From Tolypothrix brevis GSE-NOS-MK-07-07A (GTDB taxonomy: Bacteria; Cyanobacteriota; Cyanobacteriia; Cyanobacteriales; Nostocaceae): a DNA stretch of 64,000 bases. The notes under the pieces were generated by a model that saw only the letters and a list, made by a program, of their open reading frames with translations, did no database searches and was not told where the DNA came from. Position 1 is the first letter of the stretch. The number at the start of each line of letters is the position of its first letter. Shown in pieces: positions 1-6,435 of the stretch. Both the position numbers and the translations under genes were made by a program. The stretch is taken from the NCBI GenBank assembly GCA_019358985.1, contig JAHHIJ010000008.1, positions 124,001-188,000 on the forward strand, read 5' to 3'.

Positions 1-129
1 AGTCTCAGCAAAAATCGTCGATACAGAAGGTAAAGCGATCGCCACAATTCCTAAAACAATTAAAAGAACGCCAATAATTAGCGATCTATTGATATTCTTT
101 TTGACATCACCAGAAATGTTGGTTGTCAT
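1..129 (-). CDS. HdeD-family (DUF308) membrane protein, N-terminal part
   Basis: The first 43 codons of a gene running off the left edge. The start is an ATG at 129 on the minus strand. It reads a short polar N-terminus (MTTNISGDVKKNINRS) followed by a hydrophobic helix (LIIGVLLIVLGIVAIALP). That layout, with the helix ending in a proline before a short serine/threonine stretch, is typical of the first membrane segment of HdeD/DUF308 proteins. These are small multi-helix inner-membrane proteins linked to acid or general stress in some bacteria. The rest of the gene is outside the window, so length and function cannot be checked. Confidence 0.6.
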   Translation of the reverse strand, partial: MTTNISGDVKKNINRSLIIGVLLIVLGIVAIALPSVSTIFAET

Positions 130-286
130 ATAATTTTTTCCCTTTGCTTTGTGTTGATACAATTAGGCTAGGGAATTTTTGCATAATTTACTACAACCCT
201 AAGATATACGTCATTTAGTTTAGATCAGGCGATCGCTGTAATATCATGTCCGTTTAATTAATAGTAATAAAAACTTACCTATCGTC

Positions 287-314
287 GTAGAGACGTTCCG
301 ACGGAACGTCTTTA
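287..314. repeat. GTAGAGACG palindrome, copy 1, overlapping a stop codon
   Basis: Inverted repeat GTAGAGACGTTCCG / CGGAACGTCTTTAC. Its right end supplies the TAA stop and part of the last valine codon of the Uma2 gene that ends at 312 on the minus strand. Same family as the copies near 962, 1171, 3518, 21714 and 23329. A 19-base stretch just upstream (ATATCATGTCCGTTTAATT, 243-261) recurs at 49737, so this may be a half-copy of the longer element seen there. Confidence 0.8.
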
Positions 315-884
315 CACTAATTCTAGTTGTAGTTCAAAACCAGGTAAAACCTCTTCACCCCTAAGTACCGCTGGGAGTTGAACTATTTCTAGAGGTTGAT
401 TTTGTCGATAAATCTCGACTTGCTGATCTTGAAAATTAATCAACCAACCTAAGCGTAAACCATTTTCGAGATACTCTTGCATTTTATCTTGTAGAGGTTG
501 GAGGCGATCGCTTTGGGAACGAAGTTCTATGAGAAAATCTGGTATAATAGGGGGGAATTTTTTGCGTTCATCTGAAGTCAGCGCTTCCCATCGTTCTAAT
601 TTTACCCAAGCAGCATCAGGCGATCGCTTTGCACCATTCCCAAGCCGAAAAATAGTAGAGGAACTGAAAACCTTTCCCAATCTCGTTTTACGATTCCAGA
701 TTTCCAAGTCTGTAATCATTCCTGCCTCTTGATTTCCGCTTTCTCCTCCGACTGGTGACACAATAATTAATTCTCCTTTTGCATTCAATTCCAGGTTCAA
801 GTCTCGGTTTGCGGTGCAAAGTTGATAAAATTGCTCATCTGTGAGGTGAACAATCGGCTCTAGATTTAGCACATATGTATTCAT
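312..884 (-). CDS. Uma2 family restriction-endonuclease-fold protein (DUF820)
   Basis: A 190-residue protein with the usual Uma2/DUF820 layout: an N-terminal helix with LTDEQFYQLC, then a strand with GELIIVSPVGGESG, a central S-P-D-A-A-W core (around residues 88-93), and PDFLIELRS...KMQEYLENG further on. In this family the PD...(D/E)xK-like acidic and lysine residues form a PD-(D/E)XK nuclease fold. Here the SPDAAW aspartate, the E of FLIEL and the K of DKMQEYLENG are the likely equivalents. These genes occur in tens of copies in Nostocales and their role is unknown. A second, different copy lies at 11685-12248. The stop codon lies in a palindromic repeat. Confidence 0.85.
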   Translation of the reverse strand: MNTYVLNLEPIVHLTDEQFYQLCTANRDLNLELNAKGELIIVSPVGGESGNQEAGMITDLEIWNRKTRLGKVFSSSTIFRLGNGAKRSPDAAWVKLERWEALTSDERKKFPPIIPDFLIELRSQSDRLQPLQDKMQEYLENGLRLGWLINFQDQQVEIYRQNQPLEIVQLPAVLRGEEVLPGFELQLELV

Positions 885-929
885 TAAACTACCTTTGCCT
901 ATAGCAGTAGTGAATTGCTTTGATTATTT

Positions 930-1041
930 GGCATTGCTGAATTGATGTATGAATCCGGATGTAGAGACGTTCCGCCGGAACGTCTCTACAAGGATTTTAG
1001 TATTATATAAAATTATTTTCATACCTCCATTCAGCAACGCC
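930..1041. mobile_element. MITE type A, copy 1 (112 bp, 8-bp target duplication)
   Basis: The ends are inverted repeats of about 25 bp: left GGCATTGCTGAATTGATGTATGAA, right the complement of GGCGTTGCTGAATGGAGGTATGAA. The element is bordered by a perfect 8-bp direct repeat GATTATTT (922-929 and 1042-1049). The interior holds a GTAGAGACGTTCCG palindrome. No coding capacity. The ends resemble GGC-TTG-TGAAT-type ends of some IS5/IS903- or IS6-like elements, but the parent transposase is not in the window, so that link is only a guess. A second copy is at 3388-3500. Confidence 0.8.
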
Positions 1042-1170
1042 GATTATTTATATATAGCAGTTCTCGTTTGAATCAAATATATCCTGACAGTTAATTTAAA
1101 GACGTTGCACAAGATCCGTCACTACAATCTGTATTGCATACAAGTGTAAACCGCTGTATAACAATCCTTG

Positions 1171-1319
1171 TAGAGACGTTCCGCCGGAACGTCTTTACAA
1201 GCGGAACGTCTTTACAAGCGGAACGTCTTTACAAGCGGAACGTCTTTACAAGCCGAACGTCTTTACAAGCGGAACGTCTTTACAAGCCGAACGTCTTTAC
1301 AAGCCGAACGTCTTTACAA
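1171..1319. repeat. Palindrome followed by seven 17-bp half-palindrome units
   Basis: A full GTAGAGACGTTCCGCCGGAACGTCTTTAC palindrome (1171-1199) is followed by seven direct copies of a 17-bp unit, GC(G/C)GAACGTCTTTACAA, starting at 1201, 1218, 1235, 1252, 1269, 1286 and 1303. The unit is exactly the right half of the palindrome. Only position 3 varies (G or C). A short open frame runs through the array only because 17-bp units cycle all three frames without a stop. Confidence 0.9.
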
Positions 1320-1327
1320 GATGTGTG

Positions 1328-1522
1328 AATACCCTTGCTGTGAATTGTTCGCGGCACGCCTTCACCCTCAGGCTGGAAGCCTGGGGCGTTGCGCGTACGA
1401 AGCCCGCCTACGCGGGCTATGAAATTCCAGTCCGCGTTCGCGCAGCGTGTCGTAGACAAGGCGGGCTTGGTTCGTTTAGCCACACCCTTCTAGGGTGATG
1501 GCGATACGTTGCAAAAGCTAAA
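1328..1522. repeat. Repeat-rich spacer without a gene
   Basis: Contains three small inverted repeats: CTCAGGCT/AGCCTGGG near 1368, GCCCGCC/GGCGGGC-type words (AAGCCCGCCTACGCGGGCT near 1399), and CACCCT-TCT-AGGGTG (1483-1497). The last lies just downstream of the flavodiiron stop codon on the minus strand and could end its transcript, but it lacks a T tract. The short ORFs here have no recognisable product. Confidence 0.5.
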
Positions 1523-3232
1523 TTAATAATGACTTCCCGATTTCCGATGATGCACAGCGGTTAGACCATCTTGATTTAACACTTTGCCGTTATCCACACT
1601 TGCATAAACCAACCAATGATCGCCGGCTTCCATACGGGTTTGCACGGAGCATTCCAGGTATGATAAAGCTTCTGAAAGGATGGGGCAACCGTTGCTGGAT
1701 TCTTCAGTTTCTATGCCGGCAAATCGGTCTTGTCCTGGGGTAAAAGATTTCATGAAGTGCTTTCGCAGTTCTTTGCCTTCAGCTAAAATGTTAACAACAA
1801 ATTGGTTGCCTGAGTGCGTCAGCGGTTCCATTGCCCGGTCTTTGGCTACGGCAATTGTTAAGCCAGGGGGATTAAAGCTTGCTTGAGATACCCAAGATGC
1901 TAACATTCCACTAGATACACCACCTTGCTTTGCTGTCACCACGCAGAGAGAACCGACAATTCGACCAACCGCTTGTTCAACGTTGCTGGCAGCTTGAGTG
2001 CGTGGCGCCCGAACTTTATTTACTCTTTTTAGCGCTTGGGCAAAGTCGGTTCCAGCTTCTTCGCAGGTTTGTAAGGTGACTTCGTTGGGTTTGAATTTGA
2101 CGCGGATGGTGTCAAAACCAAAGCGATAACCAGCGTCTTTTAATTTGCTTTCAATTAAATCAACTGCTTCCCCACTCCAACCATAGGAACCAAATACACC
2201 GGCGAGTTTGTTGTTAGTAGCGGTGGAAAGAACAATTCCTAAAGCCGTTTGTACGGGGGTTGGTGCGTGTCCGCCAAGGGTAGGGGAACCGATGACAAAG
2301 CCTGAAGCTTTTTCTACAGCGTTACGGATTTCTTCGGGGTCAGCAAATTCGCAGTTAATTGATTCTACACTGACACCGGCTTTGGTGATGCCGCGAGCGA
2401 TCGCAGATGCCAAAGTCGCTGTATTCCCATAGGCAGAAGCATAAATTAACGCAACTGTCGTATCCGCAGATGTTTGCAGCTGACTCCATTGACGATAAGC
2501 ATGTGTTAATTCAATTAAACCGTAACGCACCAAAGGTCCATGTCCGGTAGCATACAAACGAACGGGTAAGTCGGAAAGTTTATCCAGCGCTGTTTCAATT
2601 TGACGCGCATGAGGAGCCATGACACAATCAAAATAATAGCGCCTATCTTCGTTAATTGTCTCCCAGCCTTCATCAAAAACTTGATCGCCGGAGATATGCG
2701 CCGCAAATAGCTTATCTGAGTAAAGAATTTCCGTTTGCGGATCGTAGGTGCAAAGTTGATCTGGGTAGCGTGGGTTGGGGGTAGGAATAAATTTTAGGTG
2801 ATGACCTTTGCCTAAATCGATAGTTTCTTCACCACGTTTGACAAGAATTGGCAAATCTTGATTTTCCAGCACTGCACGCAGATTTATCGCTCCTGGATTA
2901 GAACAAACAAAAGTTATCTGCGGTGCAAGTTCTAATAAAGCTTTGATAGTTGCGGCTCGATTGGGATTAATGTGACCGAGAATCACATAATCAATATCTT
3001 TGATATTAAACCGTTGTTGCAAAGCTTGCAGATAAATTTCTGTAAAGGTTTCTCCCGGAGGATCGATTAAAGCGGTTTTATCACCTTGAATCAAATAAGA
3101 ATTCGCAGTTGTACCTTTAGCTAGGGCATATTCAATTTCAAATCTTAGCCTAGTCCAACTGCGCGATCGCATTACGGTTGTGTCTGTCCCAATGGGGAGA
3201 ACTTGAACGTCACGAGGTTTATTTGTTTCCAT
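1523..3232 (-). CDS. flv1B: Flavodiiron protein, Flv1 type (substituted metal ligands)
   Basis: A 569-residue three-domain protein: metallo-beta-lactamase-like domain (about 1-260), flavodoxin (about 265-405, with the FMN loop ASAYGNT) and C-terminal flavin reductase (about 425-569). The last domain is specific to oxygenic phototrophs. Flv proteins reduce O2 to water with electrons from the photosynthetic chain. The canonical H-x-E-x-D-H iron motif is replaced here by H87-I-N-P-N-R92, the next histidine by R155, and the CDAFG aspartate by a lysine (SDKLF). This is the known Flv1 pattern, and such a subunit works with Flv3. It lies 390 bp downstream of the Flv3-type gene. The B (heterocyst) assignment rests on the tandem flv3-flv1 order known from Anabaena and is inference. 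The spacer between the two genes has been invaded by a MITE and a repeat array. Confidence 0.85.
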   Translation of the reverse strand: METNKPRDVQVLPIGTDTTVMRSRSWTRLRFEIEYALAKGTTANSYLIQGDKTALIDPPGETFTEIYLQALQQRFNIKDIDYVILGHINPNRAATIKALLELAPQITFVCSNPGAINLRAVLENQDLPILVKRGEETIDLGKGHHLKFIPTPNPRYPDQLCTYDPQTEILYSDKLFAAHISGDQVFDEGWETINEDRRYYFDCVMAPHARQIETALDKLSDLPVRLYATGHGPLVRYGLIELTHAYRQWSQLQTSADTTVALIYASAYGNTATLASAIARGITKAGVSVESINCEFADPEEIRNAVEKASGFVIGSPTLGGHAPTPVQTALGIVLSTATNNKLAGVFGSYGWSGEAVDLIESKLKDAGYRFGFDTIRVKFKPNEVTLQTCEEAGTDFAQALKRVNKVRAPRTQAASNVEQAVGRIVGSLCVVTAKQGGVSSGMLASWVSQASFNPPGLTIAVAKDRAMEPLTHSGNQFVVNILAEGKELRKHFMKSFTPGQDRFAGIETEESSNGCPILSEALSYLECSVQTRMEAGDHWLVYASVDNGKVLNQDGLTAVHHRKSGSHY

Positions 3233-3387
3233 AGCTGACAGGAGTTATGAGGAGCAAAGGAGCTTTCGTTATGAGTGAGGAGTTAGGAGTCGAAAGTGGG
3301 GAGTGGGAAGTTACGAATTAAAAGTTAAAAGTGAGGAGTTATGAGGAGCGGAGTGAGGGACAATTTTTAATTTTTAATTCCTAACTC

Positions 3388-3500
3388 GGCGTTGCTGAAT
3401 TCAGGTATGAATCCGGATGTAGAGACGTAGCACTGCTACGTCTAATCAAGGGTTTTGACCAGAGCGCAGAATCATTTTCATACATCTAATCAGCAACGCC
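3388..3500. mobile_element. MITE type A, copy 2 (113 bp, 8-bp target duplication)
   Basis: Same element as 930-1041: left end GGCGTTGCTGAATTCAGGTATGAAT, right end the complement of GGCGTTGCTGATTAGATGTATGAA. It is flanked by the perfect 8-bp direct repeat CCTAACTC (3380-3387 and 3501-3508). The interior palindrome differs from copy 1: GTAGAGACGTAGCACTGCTACGTC instead of the TTCCG version. The flanking DNA is itself rich in CCTAACTC-like words, so this duplication is slightly weaker evidence than that of copy 1. Confidence 0.8.
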
Positions 3501-3517
3501 CCTAACTCCTAACTTTA

Positions 3518-3610
3518 GTAGAGACGTTCCGGCGGAACGTCTCTACAAGTACAGACGTTCCGGCGGAACGTCTCTACAAGTACAGACGTTCCACCGGAAC
3601 GTCTCTACAA
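3518..3610. repeat. Three tandem TAGAGACGTTCC palindromes (31-bp period)
   Basis: Three head-to-tail copies (3518-3549, 3550-3580, 3581-3610) of a roughly 30-bp palindrome. Copies 2 and 3 begin TACAGACG instead of GTAGAGACG, and copy 3 has CCACCGG instead of CCGGCGG at the centre. The array ends 12 bases before the stop codon of the Flv3-type gene, so it lies in that gene's 3' untranslated region and could act as an RNA-stabilising or terminating structure. Confidence 0.85.
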
Positions 3611-3622
3611 CTCCTAACTTCT

Positions 3623-5347
3623 TTAATAGTGGTTTCCAACTTTTCTATGATGTACTGCTGTCAAGGATTCTGGCTTGCTGACGCGACCGGCATCAACAGT
3701 ACAGTAAACTATCCAATGGTCGTTAACTTCCATCCTACTATTGACTTCGCACTCAATATATGCTAAAGCATCAGTTAAGATTGGGGAACCGTTACCAGCT
3801 GGCTGAGTTTTAACACCTTCAAAACGATCAGCACCAGGAGCGAACCGTTTCAAAAAGTGCTTCATCAGGAGTTGATAATTACCTTCTTCCAGGACATTTA
3901 AAACAAAGCGATCGCCTACTTGCATGAGTGATTCTATCGCTCTATCTTTGGCGACTGCAATACTTAATCCTAATGGTTTGAAGCTGGCTTGACTTACCCA
4001 AGAGGCAAGCATGGCGCTTTGAACATCGCCTTTTTTTGCCGTAATGATGTATAATCCTCCTGTGATTCTCCCTAGTGCTTTGTCTAAGTCAGCACTGAGG
4101 GACTTCATCGCTTTGATGCTGCGATCGCGTGTTACCCATTGCCCTAAGTCTGTTCCCGCTTCTTCACACAGTTTGTATTTATTTTCGTTGGGTGTTTCTC
4201 GCATTTCAATCACGGGAAATGATACATGCAAACCCAGGGCGCGGAATTTGTTCAGCAGAGGATAAGTTGGCTCATCATCACCACCACCGGTTTCAAAGAT
4301 ACCTACAGCTTGTTTTTCTTTGGCAGATCCTAAAACGGTACTGAGTGCAGCTTGGATGATAGAATTACTGGAAGTTGGGGACATTCCTAGAATAATTCCG
4401 CTACAACGGCTAACAAGTTCGCGCAATTCTTGTAAGTCTGTCGCCGATCGCAAGTCTACCATTTCCACAGCAACGCCTGTTTTACTGATACCATCTCTCA
4501 TGGCATCGGCTAGGCGATCGCTATATCCATAACCGGAAACGTAAAATACCCCAACGGTAGTTTCTGCTTTTGTTTGAGTTTTGCTCCAATTCCGATAACG
4601 CCCGGTCAATTCTTCAACGTTGTGGTATAATAGTGGTCCATGACCAGTGGCAATTGTACCAATTTTTGGCAGTTCGTCCATGCGCTTGAGAGCAGAAAGT
4701 ACTGACCGCGCATTCGGTCCCATCAAACAGTCGTAGTAATATTGATAATCTGCCTCAATTGCAGCCAAATCTTCATCAAAGGTGCTTTCTGTGCAATAAT
4801 GCAAGCCAAAAGCATCACAAGTAAAGAGAATTTGGGTTTTATGGTCGAAGCTGAACATGGTATCGGGCCAATGTAAATTGGGTGCAATAACGAATTCAAA
4901 TTCGTGTCCATTGCCCAAATCTAAGCGATCGCCATTTTTCACAATCCGTCGTTTAAACGGACGGTGTACCATATCCTCTAAAAACTGAATTGCTACTTTA
5001 GAACCGACAACGGTGATTTCTGGGGCGATTTGTAACAAATCTTTAACTAAACCACTGTGGTCTGGCTCGGTGTGGCTGATAATTAGATAATTAATTTGGG
5101 TTGGGTTAATCAGTCCGGTGAGGGTATCGAAGAACAGCTGACGAAACTTTTCATGAGACGTATCAACTAAAGCCGTTTCTTTACCACGAATGAGAAACGA
5201 GTTGTAGGTAGTGCCGTTTTGTAAACCAAACTCGATATCAAAGCGATCGCGATCCCAATCTAAAGACCGAATTGCCGTAGTTTGTTCAGCAATATCGGCA
5301 GTCTGCATAGTCAGTTTTTTTTCAGTTCTTTCGGTGAGTGCTACCAT
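3623..5347 (-). CDS. flv3B: Flavodiiron protein, Flv3 type (canonical metal ligands)
   Basis: A 574-residue protein with the same three domains as its neighbour: diiron (about 1-265), flavodoxin (about 270-410) and flavin reductase (about 435-574). The iron-binding motif is intact: SH92-T-E94-P-D96-H97-S, then LHWPD and CDAFG, and a last histidine in ATGHGPL. I place the start at the ATG at 5347 (MVALTE), not at the in-frame ATG 18 bases upstream. The intervening AAGGAGGGGAGT is a strong ribosome-binding site that would otherwise be translated. It is transcribed first, with the Flv1-type gene downstream. Flv3 with Flv1 forms the light-driven O2-reducing pair. In heterocysts the B forms protect nitrogenase, if this is indeed that pair. 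Confidence 0.87.
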   Translation of the reverse strand: MVALTERTEKKLTMQTADIAEQTTAIRSLDWDRDRFDIEFGLQNGTTYNSFLIRGKETALVDTSHEKFRQLFFDTLTGLINPTQINYLIISHTEPDHSGLVKDLLQIAPEITVVGSKVAIQFLEDMVHRPFKRRIVKNGDRLDLGNGHEFEFVIAPNLHWPDTMFSFDHKTQILFTCDAFGLHYCTESTFDEDLAAIEADYQYYYDCLMGPNARSVLSALKRMDELPKIGTIATGHGPLLYHNVEELTGRYRNWSKTQTKAETTVGVFYVSGYGYSDRLADAMRDGISKTGVAVEMVDLRSATDLQELRELVSRCSGIILGMSPTSSNSIIQAALSTVLGSAKEKQAVGIFETGGGDDEPTYPLLNKFRALGLHVSFPVIEMRETPNENKYKLCEEAGTDLGQWVTRDRSIKAMKSLSADLDKALGRITGGLYIITAKKGDVQSAMLASWVSQASFKPLGLSIAVAKDRAIESLMQVGDRFVLNVLEEGNYQLLMKHFLKRFAPGADRFEGVKTQPAGNGSPILTDALAYIECEVNSRMEVNDHWIVYCTVDAGRVSKPESLTAVHHRKVGNHY

Positions 5348-5359
5348 ACTCCCCTCCTT
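5348..5359 (-). promoter_or_regulatory. Ribosome-binding site that fixes the Flv3 start
   Basis: On the minus strand this reads AAGGAGGGGAGT immediately before the ATG at 5347. Its presence argues against the upstream in-frame ATG at 5365. Confidence 0.7.
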
Positions 5360-5455
5360 ACGCAAATCAGTATTTTTCCTCTGGTTTTATTGTGACACGA
5401 GTTAATTGTTAATTTTTTTTAAAAAATCTATGGTTGAGTTAAGAAAAATAAAAGT

Positions 5456-6289
5456 GTGAAACAACAGTTGCATCAAGAAAATACAGAAAACCTTTGGCTA
5501 GCTTTGGAAATTGGCAATTCTCGCTTACATTGGGCATTATTTGCAGGTGAGAAACTTTGCCAAACTTGGGATAGTGACCATCTTTCAGTAGAAAACTTAG
5601 CACAAAAAGCAACTGATTGTGATTTACTGTCTATAATTTCGGGAGCATCCCCCCCTATCCTCCTCTCCTCCGTTGTTCCTAGTCAAACGAAAATTTGGCA
5701 AACTTATCCTCATGTTCGCATTATTACTTTAGAAGAAGTACCGATAAAGGGCATGTATCCCACATTAGGAATTGACCGTGCCTTGAGTTTATATGGTGCT
5801 GGAAGTACTTTAGGCTTTCCCATGTTAGTTATTGATGCGGGGACAACACTGACTTTTACAGGTGCTGATAGTAATAAAAATTTAGTCGGGGGGGCAATTT
5901 TACCGGGATTAGGTTTACAGCTTGCGAGTCTGAACCAAAAAACAGGACAATTACCACTTGTAGAGACGGGAAATTTCGCATCTCTACCGCAACGATTTGC
6001 TCTCAATACAGAAGAGGCAATGCAAAGCGGAGTTATTTACACTTTATTAGCGGGAATCAAAGATTTTGTTGAAGCTTGGTGGTGCGATTTTCCCCAAAGT
6101 AATGTTGCAATTAAAGGAGGCGATCGCACCTTAATGGTAAACTACATGAAATCAGAGTTTCCAGAAATTGCAGCGCCTTTGATTGTGGAACCGAATTTAA
6201 CATTTTGGGGAATGCGATCGTTATTTTTTTGTATAAACATTCCAGAGGAAGGTTTCTACGGCGTTGCTGATTTGAAATATGAATTTTAA
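5456..6289 (+). CDS. coaX: Type III pantothenate kinase
   Basis: A 277-residue protein starting at a GTG. CoaX phosphorylates pantothenate with ATP, the first step of coenzyme A synthesis, in the cytosol. The family motifs are present: [12 protein letters not shown] near residue 18 (phosphate-binding D/E-x-G-N-x-R/K), [11 protein letters not shown] near 104, [10 protein letters not shown] near 122, and [11 protein letters not shown] near 147. Two oddities: 5960-5987, which encodes roughly [10 protein letters not shown], is a 28-bp copy of the GTAGAGACG palindrome, and the last codons (GVADLKYEF, from 6260) match the left end of MITE type A. Both sites look like repeat DNA domesticated into the frame. 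Divergent from the flavodiiron genes; the intergenic gap is about 108 bp. Confidence 0.9.
   Translation: MKQQLHQENTENLWLALEIGNSRLHWALFAGEKLCQTWDSDHLSVENLAQKATDCDLLSIISGASPPILLSSVVPSQTKIWQTYPHVRIITLEEVPIKGMYPTLGIDRALSLYGAGSTLGFPMLVIDAGTTLTFTGADSNKNLVGGAILPGLGLQLASLNQKTGQLPLVETGNFASLPQRFALNTEEAMQSGVIYTLLAGIKDFVEAWWCDFPQSNVAIKGGDRTLMVNYMKSEFPEIAAPLIVEPNLTFWGMRSLFFCINIPEEGFYGVADLKYEF
5960..5987. repeat. GTAGAGACG palindrome inside coaX
   Basis: GTAGAGACGGGAAATTT / CGCATCTCTAC differs at only two positions from the perfect 28-bp palindrome at 60647-60674 (GTAGAGACGCGAAATTTCGC...). It is read in frame within coaX. Confidence 0.75.
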
Positions 6290-6322
6290 ATTTTGACGTA
6301 TGATTCTAACATTAAAACCCGC

Positions 6323-6359
6323 CTTTGTAGAGACGCGATACCCTTGCGTCTCTACAAAG
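6323..6359 (+). terminator. CTTTGTAGAGACGC hairpin after coaX
   Basis: Arms CTTTGTAGAGACGC (6323-6336) and the complementary GCGTCTCTACAAAG (6346-6359) enclose a loop of about 9 bases, and the sequence then continues TTTTTGG. A member of the palindrome family, placed 33 bases after the coaX stop, where it could serve as a Rho-independent terminator. Confidence 0.5.
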
Positions 6360-6435
6360 TTTTTGGTTTATCGAATTTTCTTATCCGAACCGTATTGGAA
6401 TCGCCTATGCTAGATAGATTAAATTTTGTCAAATT

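Noticed and set aside
1201-1319. Possible CRISPR array
   Set aside because: Units are contiguous without spacers, only 17 bp long, and no cas genes are near.
1134-1328. 64-codon ORF on the + strand with repetitive FTSRTSLQAERLYK sequence
   Set aside because: It is the translation of the 17-bp tandem repeat and palindrome; not a protein-coding gene.
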